Assembly (NCBI GenBank): GCA_947168315.1
Contig: CAMVLL010000010.1
Span: forward strand, 1-41,106
Direction of reading: 5' to 3'
DNA: 41,106 bases
Origin: an uncultured Bacteroidota bacterium
GTDB taxonomy: Bacteria > Bacteroidota > Bacteroidia > Bacteroidales > Bacteroidaceae
Shown here: positions 7,872-16,460 of the stretch, piece by piece
Numbering within the stretch: position 1 is the stretch's first letter
Layout: every line of letters starts with the position of its first letter
The notes under the pieces: generated by a model
What the model saw: only the letters and a program-made list of their open reading frames with translations
Database searches by the model: none
Told to the model about the DNA's origin: nothing
Program-made: the position numbers and the translations under genes

Positions 7872-8966
7872 ATGAAGAAGCTGTTTTTGTCATTTATTGT
7901 GTTATTTGCAGGGTTGCAGGTAATGCAAGCACAAGACCTTAAAGTTAAGGAAGAGGGTAAGACGGAGTTTAACTCCCATTGGTTTATGCAACTTCAGGGT
8001 GGAGTTGGACATACGGTTGGTAGGCCAGGTTTTTCTGATTTGCTTACTCCCGCGGCAGCAGTCAATCTTGGTTATAAGTTCAATAAAGCTTTCGCATTAC
8101 GCTTTGGTGCAAGTGGTTTGCAAGCTAAAGGCGGTTGGCCGAATGATGTAATGTACAAGTATAACTACTTGCAAGGCAATGTTGATGCTATGTTTGATCT
8201 ATCTTCTATTTTGGCGGGTTGGAATCCAAGGCGTGGAATGAATGTTTATGGATTTATCGGTGCGGGTTTAAACTATGCATACGACAATGATGACGCTTTG
8301 GGCTTGAGATCTCGTGGATATAAATTGGATTATTTGTGGGATGATCATAAAGTCCTACCGGTAGGACGTGCAGGTTTGGGTATGAATTTGCGCTTGAGCG
8401 ACCGCGTCGGTTTGAATCTGGAGGCAAACGGTAATATGATGTCGGATAAATTCAACTCGAAGAGAGGTGGTAATCCTGATTTCCAGTTGAATGGCTTGAT
8501 CGGTTTGTCTATCGCATTGAGTAAAACCTACAAAAAAACTGAGCCCGTATATTATGATCCAGAGCCAGCACCTCGTCAAGAAGCGCCAAAACCAGTTGTT
8601 GTGAAGGAAGAACCGAAGCCAGCACCAGCTCCTGTGAAAGCTGAACCTTATCGGGTGAATGTTTTCTTCGATATTAATAAAGCAGATATCCGTGAAAGTG
8701 AAAAGCCTGCTTTGAATAATTTGATTTCATACATGAAAGAGAATCCGCAGAATTCTGTTTTGCTGACAGGTTATGCAGATAAGCATACGGGTAATGCGAA
8801 ACTTAATTCAGCACTTTCGAAGAAACGTTCTGCTGCTGTTGCTTCTTACCTGAAAAAGAATGGTATTGCTGCTGATCGTATTACAGTTGATGCCAAAGGT
8901 GACACTGTTCAGCTGTTCAGTGTTCCGGAACAAAACCGTGTTACGGTTTGTATCGTAGAAGAATAA
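7872..8966 (+). CDS. ompA: OmpA-family outer membrane protein
   Basis: This 364-residue outer membrane protein has a Sec signal peptide (about residues 1-20, ending VMQAQ). An N-terminal beta-barrel of amphipathic strands runs to about residue 215. A Pro/Glu/Lys hinge (residues 230-255, repeated EPKPAP-type words) leads to a C-terminal OmpA domain. That domain shows VNVFFDINKADI, then GYADKHTGNAKLN and LSKKRSAAVASYLKK; the Asp and Arg that bind diaminopimelate in peptidoglycan are present. Such proteins tie the outer membrane to the wall and are usually among the most abundant surface proteins. A strong promoter and a strong terminator flank it, so it is probably monocistronic. Confidence 0.93.
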   Translation: MKKLFLSFIVLFAGLQVMQAQDLKVKEEGKTEFNSHWFMQLQGGVGHTVGRPGFSDLLTPAAAVNLGYKFNKAFALRFGASGLQAKGGWPNDVMYKYNYLQGNVDAMFDLSSILAGWNPRRGMNVYGFIGAGLNYAYDNDDALGLRSRGYKLDYLWDDHKVLPVGRAGLGMNLRLSDRVGLNLEANGNMMSDKFNSKRGGNPDFQLNGLIGLSIALSKTYKKTEPVYYDPEPAPRQEAPKPVVVKEEPKPAPAPVKAEPYRVNVFFDINKADIRESEKPALNNLISYMKENPQNSVLLTGYADKHTGNAKLNSALSKKRSAAVASYLKKNGIAADRITVDAKGDTVQLFSVPEQNRVTVCIVEE

Positions 8967-8994
8967 TTTAAGAAAATCAAATTCATTTGCTAAG

Positions 8995-9039
8995 TTTGGG
9001 CAATATGAAGGAATCCCTTTCATAGTTGCCCAAATTTTT
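8995..9039 (+). terminator. Rho-independent terminator of ompA
   Basis: TTTGGGCAA pairs perfectly with TTGCCCAAA. An inner stem TATGAA/TTCATA extends the hairpin, and five T residues follow at 9035-9039. This is the clearest intrinsic terminator in the window. Confidence 0.9.
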
Positions 9040-9060
9040 ATTGCCGTAATCCTAGAAATT

Positions 9061-9174
9061 AGGCTTGTCACCTATGTGGAAAGCCTTTGTCACCTGTGTG
9101 GAAAGCCTTTGTCACCTGTGTGGAAAGCCTTTGTCACTAATGTGACAAGCCTTTTCCACCAATGTGACAAGGTT
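9061..9174. repeat. Tandem 22-bp repeat array between convergent genes
   Basis: Five head-to-tail units of about 22 bases fill the gap between the ompA terminator and the dgt stop (units begin near 9061, 9082, 9104, 9126 and 9148). Units 2 and 3 are identical and read AGCCTTTGTCACCTGTGTGG plus AA. Units 4 and 5 exchange the half-sites GTCAC/TCCAC on the left and GTGGA/GTGAC on the right. Each unit boundary is therefore an imperfect palindrome around AAGCCT. There is no spacer sequence, so it is not CRISPR. It could fold into alternative hairpins and end transcripts from either side, or bind a protein. Confidence 0.85.
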
Positions 9175-9177
9175 AGA

Positions 9178-10509
9178 TTATAGGTCTGGCAGACTATTTC
9201 CATTAATCTTACGATATAAATCCAAAGCAAAGATGTCGGTCATTCCAGAGATATAATCCAACACAGCCTGTATTTTACCGTATAGTGTTGGAGCATTCAT
9301 CTCATACTGGCTTGACGCACGCATCAAAAGTAAGGATGAATAAGCCTTTTCGGGTGAGAGTACTGCGTCGATCATCAAGTCGATCAGCGTATAGATCACT
9401 TTATAACCGGCTAATTCCACATCCAATACAAAGCTGGAACGGTAGATTTTCGAGAATGCAGTCTTTGAACAAAGTTCATAAGCCTCTTTTAGCGGGCTAC
9501 GCATGTGATCGATCAAGCAGCCTTCGAATGTTCCGTTTAGGATTTCCTCCTCATGCTCTATAAAAACACGAACACAATCCTCAACTAATAAGCCGATGGT
9601 CTTCGAGCGAAGATAAGCAACTCGTTCATTCGTATCGGTCACGATTTTATAGGTCTCTTCGATACGATTTTTGCCCTTTTCATCGAAGAAATGACTGAAT
9701 AACTCGCGTGTCTCATCATGTGTCAGAATCTTCAGCTTATGAGCGTCTTCAATATCCATGATTTGGTAACAGATGTCATCGGCTGCTTCAACGAGATAGA
9801 CTAATGGATGGCGAGCATATCTCAATGGTTCACCTTCTTTACTCAGTCGTTTAATACCCAAGGTACTTGTGATCTTACGATAATCCTCTTCCTCACTTAG
9901 GAAGAACCCGAATTTCGCCTTCTTTCCTGCCGATTGCGATGAAAACGGATACTTTACAATGGAAGCCAACGTAGAATAAGTCATGACGAAACCTCCCTCG
10001 CGCCGTCCTTTGAACTGGTGAGTGAGAATGCGAAAAGCGTTTGCATTGCCATCGAAATGAATAAGATCGTTCCACTCTTTCTCGGTGAGTCGACTCTTTA
10101 AGTTCAGTCCTTTGCCTTCGGAGAAGTAGGTAGAGATTGCTTTTTCACCAGAATGACCATACGGAGGATTACCTAAGTCGTGTGCAAGACAGGCTGCTGA
10201 AACGATGGAACCGATTTCTGTAAACAGTGTGTTCTTCAATTCAGGGTGCTTTTCCTGTAAGGCCAGTACGACTTCATTTCCTAACGAACGTCCAACACAC
10301 GATACTTCAAGACTATGAGTTAAACGGTTGTGAACGAAAATACTGCCAGGCAAAGGAAAAACCTGCGTCTTATTCTGCAGCCTACGGAACGGAGCAGAGA
10401 AGATCAGACGGTCATAATCACGTTGGAATTCGGAACGGTCATCCTTGCGGGCTTCATGAAGAGCCTCCATTCCGAAGCGTTTATTTGAAATTAATTGTTT
10501 CCAATTCAT
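9178..10509 (-). CDS. dgt: Deoxyguanosinetriphosphate triphosphohydrolase-like protein
   Basis: This is an HD-superfamily dNTP triphosphohydrolase of 443 residues that converts dGTP (or other dNTPs) to the nucleoside plus tripolyphosphate. The metal-binding residues are visible: NRLTHSLEVS (first His), AACLAHDLGNPPYGHSGE (HD pair), and a distal Asp in LVEAADDICYQIMDIEDAH. DYDRLIFSAPFRRLQNKTQV is the conserved N-terminal segment. I chose ATG at 10507-10509 (MNWKQLISNKRFG) because the longer frame would cross its promoter. It is divergent from dut, which hydrolyses dUTP, so two dNTP-pool enzymes share one control region. Confidence 0.92.
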   Translation of the reverse strand: MNWKQLISNKRFGMEALHEARKDDRSEFQRDYDRLIFSAPFRRLQNKTQVFPLPGSIFVHNRLTHSLEVSCVGRSLGNEVVLALQEKHPELKNTLFTEIGSIVSAACLAHDLGNPPYGHSGEKAISTYFSEGKGLNLKSRLTEKEWNDLIHFDGNANAFRILTHQFKGRREGGFVMTYSTLASIVKYPFSSQSAGKKAKFGFFLSEEEDYRKITSTLGIKRLSKEGEPLRYARHPLVYLVEAADDICYQIMDIEDAHKLKILTHDETRELFSHFFDEKGKNRIEETYKIVTDTNERVAYLRSKTIGLLVEDCVRVFIEHEEEILNGTFEGCLIDHMRSPLKEAYELCSKTAFSKIYRSSFVLDVELAGYKVIYTLIDLMIDAVLSPEKAYSSLLLMRASSQYEMNAPTLYGKIQAVLDYISGMTDIFALDLYRKINGNSLPDL

Positions 10510-10529
10510 AAAACTTGTTTTTTCGTTTA

Positions 10530-10556
10530 CAAATATACTGCAAATCACTATATTTG
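10530..10556. promoter_or_regulatory. Divergent promoter pair of dgt and dut
   Basis: TATATTTG at 10549-10556 is the -7 element for dut. CAAATATA at 10530-10537, the same word on the other strand, is the -7 element for dgt. The two form an inverted repeat 11 bases apart, so the two polymerases would compete for the same DNA. Neither has a convincing -33 element. Confidence 0.5.
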
Positions 10557-10583
10557 CATTGAAAAGATAAGTTTAATTTAGAA

Positions 10584-11018
10584 ATGAAGGTACAAATTAT
10601 CAATCAATCCAAACATCCGTTGCCTCAGTATGCCACAGAACAGTCTGCAGGCGTGGATCTGCGTGCGAACTTGGATGAGCCCGTTGTGTTGAAACCGTTG
10701 GAACGTTGCTTGATTCCTACAGGATTATTTATTTCTCTTCCGAAAGGATTCGAGGCACAGGTACGTCCACGTAGTGGATTGGCTATCAAACATGGTATCG
10801 GAGTGTTGAATTCTCCGGGTACTATTGATGCAGATTATCGTGGTGAAATCAGGGTTATCTTGGTTAATCTTTCGTCAGAAGCATTTACCATTCAAGATGG
10901 CGAACGAATAGCACAAATGGTCATTGCACGTCATGAACAAGTTGAATGGGAACAGGTTGAAATACTGGACGAGACGGAACGTGGCGCAGGAGGTTTCGGC
11001 CACACAGGAAAAGTATAA
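10584..11018 (+). CDS. dut: Deoxyuridine 5'-triphosphate nucleotidohydrolase (dUTPase)
   Basis: Trimeric dUTPase of 144 residues, which hydrolyses dUTP to dUMP and diphosphate and so keeps uracil out of DNA while feeding dTMP synthesis. All five family motifs are visible: [30 protein letters not shown] (catalytic Asp), GERIAQMVI and the C-terminal Gly-rich [10 protein letters not shown] lid. It starts the dut-TPR-DUF4292-EnvC operon, and its stop is 4 bases before the next ATG. Confidence 0.97.
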   Translation: MKVQIINQSKHPLPQYATEQSAGVDLRANLDEPVVLKPLERCLIPTGLFISLPKGFEAQVRPRSGLAIKHGIGVLNSPGTIDADYRGEIRVILVNLSSEAFTIQDGERIAQMVIARHEQVEWEQVEILDETERGAGGFGHTGKV

Positions 11019-11022
11019 ACGG

Positions 11023-12825
11023 ATGAAACCACAATTCATAAGTTGGTGCTGTTGTGTTTTTGTTGTTTGCTTGTTCTTCCCTTCATGTGGGACAAAGAAA
11101 GTTTTGACTCAAAACGAGGAAGGTAAAAACACGCAAGCGACTGTACTTACCCCAGAACAACAGCGAAAATATGATTATTTCTTTTTAGAAGCGGCACGCT
11201 TGAAGGAGAAAGGCGATTTCGACGGTGCATTCGAAATGTATCAGCATTGCCTTTCCATCAATCCTACGGGAGCTGCTGCACTCTATGAGATTTCCCGATA
11301 CTATTCTTTCTTTGGACAAGAGAAAAAGGGTGAGGAAGCTTTGAAAGAGGCTGTAAAACAAAGCCCGGAAAACTTCTGGTATCATCAGACTTTGGCTGCA
11401 TACTATCAGGAAAAACGTGATCCAGCCAAGGCGATATATGTGTACGAGAACATGATGAATCAGTTCCCTTCTCGCCTTGAGCCATTGATGGCATTGGTAG
11501 AACTATACACTCAGACTAAACAATATCAAGAAGTGATCAATGTCCTCGATAAGATGGAGACCATCGACGGAAAATCGGAACAGATCAGTATGGAAAAGTT
11601 CCGAATGTACGTCGCCATGAACAATAAGGAAAAGGCATTTGAGGAGATTAAGGCCCTGGCTGACGAATATCCTTATGATATGCGTTACCTTACTTTGCTT
11701 GGTGATGTCTATTTGAACAATGGCAAACCGGAAGATGCCTTTACTACTTATCAGGAGGTACTACTGAAAGAGCCGGAATATGTGCCTGCTCACCTATCGT
11801 TGGCAAATTACTATCAGTCGCAAGGCAAAGACAGTTTATATCGTATTCAGTTGAACAAGGTTTTGCTCGATGAAGATGTTGCAAGTGAGACTAAAATGAA
11901 TATGATGCGGCAATTGATCCTTCGGTCTGAGAATACCGACAGGGATAGTACCAAAATTGTGGATTTGTTCCAACATATCCTGGAGAAAAAACAAGAGAAT
12001 GCGGATGTGGCAATGTTGGCTGCTCAATATATGGTAACGAAAAAGATGGAACCAGAGGCCACTGCTGCTTTGCATAAAGTGCTAGACTTGGACCCGGAAA
12101 ACACACCTGCTCGTCTGCAACTGTTGCAATATGCCATCAACCATCAGGATATGAACCGCATTGTAGAGATTTGTAAGCCCGCTTTGGTCTATACACCCGA
12201 TGTAATCGAGTTTTATTACTATATGGGACTGGCTTATCATGAGCAGAAAAAGAATAAAGAAGCGTTGGACACCCTCAAGAAGGGTACCTCGCAGATAAAG
12301 GATAAGACAGATAAGGAATTGGCTTCTGATTTATATGCTATTCTCGGAGATATGTACCATGAGAACAACAAGAACCAGTTGGCTTACGCGGCATACGACT
12401 CGGCTTTGGTTTACAAACCCGATAATATCGGAGCCTTGAACAACTATGCTTATTATCTTTCGGTCGAAAAGAAGCAGCTTGACAAGGCGGAAGAGATGAG
12501 TTATCGGACGGTTCAGGCTCAACCAACGAATAATACTTATCTGGATACGTACGCCTGGATCCTTTTTGAAAAAGGAAAGTATGTGGAGGCAAAGATTTAC
12601 ATGGACCAAGCCATGCAGAATGGAGGTGACAAAAGCTCGATTGAGACCGAACATTGTGGCGATATCTATTGGATGAATGGAGAAAAAGAAAAGGCGTTGG
12701 AATATTGGAAGAAGGCAGAGGAGCTATCGAAGCAAGAACCTGTTCCAGGTGAATCGCCTCGTGATAAAGCAGGATTAGTTGTACTAAGGAAAAAGATTGC
12801 GAATAAAAAATATTATGTGAGATGA
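11023..12825 (+). CDS. TPR-repeat lipoprotein
   Basis: This is a 600-residue exported protein. The start at 11023 gives a lipoprotein signal (hydrophobic residues 6-22, Cys in FFPSCGTKK). A longer frame from 10924 overlaps dut and lacks the signal. From about residue 45 to the end it is tetratricopeptide helices; clear units include AAALYEISRYYSFFGQEKKG, MRYLTLLGDVYLNNGKPEDA and IGALNNYAYYLSVEKKQLDK. It is probably anchored in the outer membrane facing the periplasm and works as a scaffold. Its neighbours (DUF4292 lipoprotein and EnvC-like protein) suggest a role in envelope assembly, but the precise function is unknown. It overlaps the next gene by 4 bases. Confidence 0.9.
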   Translation: MKPQFISWCCCVFVVCLFFPSCGTKKVLTQNEEGKNTQATVLTPEQQRKYDYFFLEAARLKEKGDFDGAFEMYQHCLSINPTGAAALYEISRYYSFFGQEKKGEEALKEAVKQSPENFWYHQTLAAYYQEKRDPAKAIYVYENMMNQFPSRLEPLMALVELYTQTKQYQEVINVLDKMETIDGKSEQISMEKFRMYVAMNNKEKAFEEIKALADEYPYDMRYLTLLGDVYLNNGKPEDAFTTYQEVLLKEPEYVPAHLSLANYYQSQGKDSLYRIQLNKVLLDEDVASETKMNMMRQLILRSENTDRDSTKIVDLFQHILEKKQENADVAMLAAQYMVTKKMEPEATAALHKVLDLDPENTPARLQLLQYAINHQDMNRIVEICKPALVYTPDVIEFYYYMGLAYHEQKKNKEALDTLKKGTSQIKDKTDKELASDLYAILGDMYHENNKNQLAYAAYDSALVYKPDNIGALNNYAYYLSVEKKQLDKAEEMSYRTVQAQPTNNTYLDTYAWILFEKGKYVEAKIYMDQAMQNGGDKSSIETEHCGDIYWMNGEKEKALEYWKKAEELSKQEPVPGESPRDKAGLVVLRKKIANKKYYVR

Positions 12826-13652
12826 AACGATACTTATCATATTGCTGGATACTTATGGCTGGACTTTTGGTGGCTTCTTGTTCTTCAACAAAGAGTTTGA
12901 GGAAGAACCAGATGACTATTGGAAACTTATCAGCAGAAGAATATGTCAAAGCAGTCATTGATCAAGCTCCCGATTGGAAAGCGGTGACGGCAAAGATGCA
13001 GTTGACGTTGGCAAGAAGTGCGCAGGAAGTTCAGGTCAGTGGGTCTTTGAAAATGAAACGTGATGAAGTAATCCAGTTATCGTTAGCTCCTGTCCTTGGA
13101 ATAGAGGTGGCTCGCGCTGAGATAACGCCCGATGGCGTGCTGGTAATCGATCGACTGCACAAGAAATATGTAAAAGTATCTTTTTCTGAATTAAAAGACC
13201 GCATGAATGCTGACTTGGATTATCATGCGTTCCAGTCTTTGTTCCTGAATGAGATATTTGTACCTGGAAAACAGAAGTTGACGGCACAGGATGTTAATGC
13301 TTTCGACACTCGTATCGAGGCCGAGAATGCAATCCTCGAAGTTAACAGTGCAAAACGCTTTGCTTATCAGTTTATGACGACTATTAACGAGGGTTTGCTC
13401 AAGCAAACACACGTGGGATTGGTGAACTCACCTTACGGATTGAAATGGCAATATGGTAATTTCAAGCCGTTGGATAATAAACAATTCCCTACTACTATGT
13501 TCGTGGCTGTGGAGGGTGCAAGAAGATCGATGACTGCTCAGTTTAACTTTACCCGTCTTTCAACAAATGAAGATTGGGAAGCCAATACGCAGTTATCCGA
13601 TCGATATGAGAAGATGGAGATTGATGATTTAATGAAAATATTATTTAAGTGA
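12822..13652 (+). CDS. DUF4292 family lipoprotein (LolB-like fold suspected)
   Basis: This 276-residue lipoprotein has the signal LMAGLLVASCSST. The rest alternates short strands and resembles DUF4292: VTAKMQLTLARSAQEVQVSGSLKMKRDEVIQLSLAP, here cited by region (about residues 45-80), is an opening antiparallel sheet like LolA/LolB carriers. The later LLKQTHVGLVNSPYGLKWQY region completes the barrel. A lipid- or lipoprotein-handling role is inference. It overlaps both neighbours by 4 bases (ATGA), which shows tight translational coupling with the TPR lipoprotein and the EnvC-like protein. Confidence 0.8.
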   Translation: MKRYLSYCWILMAGLLVASCSSTKSLRKNQMTIGNLSAEEYVKAVIDQAPDWKAVTAKMQLTLARSAQEVQVSGSLKMKRDEVIQLSLAPVLGIEVARAEITPDGVLVIDRLHKKYVKVSFSELKDRMNADLDYHAFQSLFLNEIFVPGKQKLTAQDVNAFDTRIEAENAILEVNSAKRFAYQFMTTINEGLLKQTHVGLVNSPYGLKWQYGNFKPLDNKQFPTTMFVAVEGARRSMTAQFNFTRLSTNEDWEANTQLSDRYEKMEIDDLMKILFK

Positions 13653-14971
13653 TGAAACGTTTTCTTTTGATCTGTCTAACGATTCTTTGCTTCGGTAGTG
13701 TGTTACAGGCACAGACTACGGCAAAGATTAAGGAGTTGGAGAAACGCCGGAATGAATTGCAACAACAAATCACGGAGTCGGAGACTATGTTGCGTTCAAC
13801 AAAGAAGGATGTGAAGAGTCAGTTGGACAACCTCGCTCTTATCACTGGACAGATCGAAAAAAGAAAACAATACTTGGATGTACTTCAAGCTGATGTGAAT
13901 GCCTTGAACAATGAAATCAAGGATTTAGGTGATCAATTGGCAGGTCTTGAGAAGGATTTGAACGAGAAAAAGGAGAACTATCAAGCCTCTGTACAGTATA
14001 TGTACAAGAATCGTTCCGTGCAGGAAAAACTGATGTTTATCTTTTCGGCAAAGAACTTTAATCAGATGTACCGAAGAATGCGTTATGTTCGTCAGTATGC
14101 CGATTTCCAACGTGTGCAAGCTAAGGAAATTGAAAGTAAACAGGTACAGGTAAATGCTAAAAAAGAAGAATTGGAAACGACGAAGTCGGCAAAAGAAAAG
14201 CTGTTGAAGCAAGGCGAGGCTGAAAGAGCCCGTCTTCAGATTCAGGAACGTGACCGACAGACCTTAGTGGCAAATCTTCAAAAGAAACAAAAAGGTATTC
14301 AGCAGGAGATTAATAAGAAACGTCAGACTGCTCAGCAATTGAACCGTCAGATTGATAAGTTAATCGAGGAAGAAGTGGCGAAGGCTCGGAAGCGCGCAGA
14401 GGAAGAAGCCAAGAGAAAAGCCGCCGAAGAAGCAAAAGCAAAGCAAGCTAATGCAAAGACTCCGACAAAGACTCAATCAAACGCCCCTACACAAACGAAG
14501 GAAGTTAAGCAAGCTGCTCCTGTTGAAAAGTATAATCTGAACACTGAGGACCGACGCTTGTCAGGAAACTTTGAGCGTAATCGCGGAATCTTGCCAATGC
14601 CTATTACTGGACCGTATGTTATCGTCAGTCATTACGGTGCATATACAGTCGACGGACTGAAATATGTGAAGCTCGACAATAAAGGTATCGACATTAAGGG
14701 GAAATCTGGAGCACAAGCCCGTGCCATCTTCGATGGAGAAGTGTCTGTCATCTTCAAATATAATGGTTTGAACAACGTGCTGATTCGTCATGGTGCTTAC
14801 ATCTCGGTTTACTGTAACCTAAGTACAGTGAATGTGCAGAAGGGAAGTAAGGTAAACACGCGCGATGTCATCGGAGCAATCGCAACCGATACCAATGGCA
14901 ATACAGTGCTTCACTTCCAGCTACGAAAGGAAACAGCCAAGTTGAATCCGGAACTCTGGTTAGGGAGATAA
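13649..14971 (+). CDS. envC: EnvC-like murein hydrolase activator (coiled coil plus LytM/M23 domain)
   Basis: This 440-residue periplasmic protein has a Sec signal (residues 1-21, VLQAQ). Two long coiled-coil stretches follow (about 25-110 and 155-270). A low-complexity Ala/Lys/Thr linker is next, and then a LytM (peptidase M23) domain from about residue 305. In the LytM domain the usual HxGxD reads NKGID, so the first zinc ligand His is replaced by Asn; the C-terminal motif reads HFQLR. That pattern is typical of EnvC-type activators, which bind and open amidases instead of cutting peptidoglycan themselves. It ends the dut operon. Its stop touches the stop of the oppositely oriented next gene. 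Confidence 0.9.
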   Translation: MMKRFLLICLTILCFGSVLQAQTTAKIKELEKRRNELQQQITESETMLRSTKKDVKSQLDNLALITGQIEKRKQYLDVLQADVNALNNEIKDLGDQLAGLEKDLNEKKENYQASVQYMYKNRSVQEKLMFIFSAKNFNQMYRRMRYVRQYADFQRVQAKEIESKQVQVNAKKEELETTKSAKEKLLKQGEAERARLQIQERDRQTLVANLQKKQKGIQQEINKKRQTAQQLNRQIDKLIEEEVAKARKRAEEEAKRKAAEEAKAKQANAKTPTKTQSNAPTQTKEVKQAAPVEKYNLNTEDRRLSGNFERNRGILPMPITGPYVIVSHYGAYTVDGLKYVKLDNKGIDIKGKSGAQARAIFDGEVSVIFKYNGLNNVLIRHGAYISVYCNLSTVNVQKGSKVNTRDVIGAIATDTNGNTVLHFQLRKETAKLNPELWLGR

Positions 14972-16450
14972 CTATTCTTTGTACGTCACGTCAAAACCGG
15001 CATCATCACGCATATGCTTTGCGATAGCATGGCGGTCGAATGTCACCTTGTCCTTGATAAACTCCGGAAGATTATAGGAGTATAACAAGTTGTCGTAGAA
15101 TTGTTGTGGATTCTTTTGCGGCAGCATGAATGGTTTGTGTGCTTTCCCATTCTCATCAATATACGTAAAGAACGGGCGCGTGTATAAACCGTCAATTCGA
15201 CGACTGCTAAATACCATCCACCGGTTATTGTCGCTCCATGAATGATAGCTTTCCGACTGATCTGTATTTATCTCATCCATCGGCTGAATCGTGTTGTCTG
15301 CCAGATTCAACATATAGAGGTCGGCATCTTTTTGCCAAATGGAGAAGTTACCGTATTGATGAAGGGTAAATACGAGATATTTGCCATCCGGAGAGATTCG
15401 TGGAAAGGATACACTCATCTTTGTGTCCCTTGCATTGTACAAAGTATCTACCTTATCACCGAAGGTTTCTGTTTCAGCATCAAAGTCGATACGGCATAAA
15501 CTATAGTGGGTATCTAAATAACTGCCAGGCATTGGAGCAACCGAGTCGGCCGAACAGAAATATAAACTCTTCCCATCAGGCGAGAATGTAGGGAATGTCT
15601 CAAAAGCTTTCTTAGAAGAAAGTAAAGGACTGGAGAAAATCTCCCTTTTCTCAAAGTTATAAAGCTCAATATCCGATTCAAAATCATATACCTCCATATA
15701 ATTCACGTTGTGGGTAAAGACAGCCAAACGTGTTTGATTGGTTGAGAAAGCAGCATATTTCTCTGAAGGATGCCAATACGGATAAACCAATGGCGTGATA
15801 GTATGATCTGTCTTTGTGTTCAGCTTCTCAATCTTATCATGATCCAGATAGACCATACCAGCATGTCTTGCTCGCATATGGAAAACCATTTTATCCGGAT
15901 TACGATTGGGGAAGGAGTGACAGTTTACACAGTTATAGGTGGTAAGCTTGTTCTCAAAAATGGGAGTCTGGTCAAAGTTCTCCAGATTACGTTGGTAGAT
16001 TCCCATCTTTTCCCAGAAAATGTATCCGGGAGCGACCAATCGGTAAGCTATATATTTATCTACTTTATCGGCAACGACAGAGATAGAGAATGGTTTCATA
16101 CCCTTCCATTCTCCGTTTACTTTCTTGCACACGGTAAGCTTGATGTCATGTCCTTGCTCCGCTTCCAGTAATCTCTTCCACGCTTTTTGTGGTATCTGAA
16201 AATAGCCATCGTTCCCTGTGACATTAATTTTCTGTTGTTGACCTTCGATGATTAGTCGCAAAGATATACCTTTGGCATCCTGAACAACAAAATTGAGAGG
16301 AGCGATGTTAACAGGAATGGTTACCTCTTTATAATCCGGGAAGATTGTAGGTTCCTCGTCAAGAGTACCGGTTATCTGGGTGTCATGGCTACAAGCGACC
16401 AGTGAGAGACCAATAATGAAGTAAACTATATAGTGTGTAAATGCTTTCAT
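14972..16450 (-). CDS. Beta-propeller (TolB-like PD40) lipoprotein with a CxxCH heme motif
   Basis: This 492-residue lipoprotein starts at 16450 (signal YFIIGLSLVACSHD). The start at 16507 would lack a signal and overlap the upstream gene. A beta-sandwich-like N-terminal domain is followed near residue 175 by YNCVNCHSFPNRNPDKMVFH, a single CxxCH c-type heme site. Then comes a series of PD40/TolB propeller blades (FPTFSPDGKSLYFCSAD, FPRISPDGKYLVFTLHQ, SWSDNNRWMVFSSRR). Proteins of this architecture occur widely in Bacteroidales but their role is not established; electron transfer or glycan binding are guesses. It lies 10 bases downstream of a large membrane protein in an apparent operon. Confidence 0.8.
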   Translation of the reverse strand: MKAFTHYIVYFIIGLSLVACSHDTQITGTLDEEPTIFPDYKEVTIPVNIAPLNFVVQDAKGISLRLIIEGQQQKINVTGNDGYFQIPQKAWKRLLEAEQGHDIKLTVCKKVNGEWKGMKPFSISVVADKVDKYIAYRLVAPGYIFWEKMGIYQRNLENFDQTPIFENKLTTYNCVNCHSFPNRNPDKMVFHMRARHAGMVYLDHDKIEKLNTKTDHTITPLVYPYWHPSEKYAAFSTNQTRLAVFTHNVNYMEVYDFESDIELYNFEKREIFSSPLLSSKKAFETFPTFSPDGKSLYFCSADSVAPMPGSYLDTHYSLCRIDFDAETETFGDKVDTLYNARDTKMSVSFPRISPDGKYLVFTLHQYGNFSIWQKDADLYMLNLADNTIQPMDEINTDQSESYHSWSDNNRWMVFSSRRIDGLYTRPFFTYIDENGKAHKPFMLPQKNPQQFYDNLLYSYNLPEFIKDKVTFDRHAIAKHMRDDAGFDVTYKE

Positions 16451-16460
16451 ACTACAATAA

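Noticed and set aside
9061-9174. CRISPR array
   Set aside because: Units are contiguous with no unique spacers, and no cas gene is present.
12338-12958. A 206-codon antisense frame across the TPR/DUF4292 junction
   Set aside because: Composition is rich in Ser/His/Pro as expected from reverse-frame reading. It overlaps two well-supported genes and has no promoter or ribosome site.
14972-16450. TolB of the Tol-Pal system
   Set aside because: Propeller blades resemble TolB, but the protein is a lipoprotein with a CxxCH site, and no tolQ, tolR, tolA or pal gene is present.
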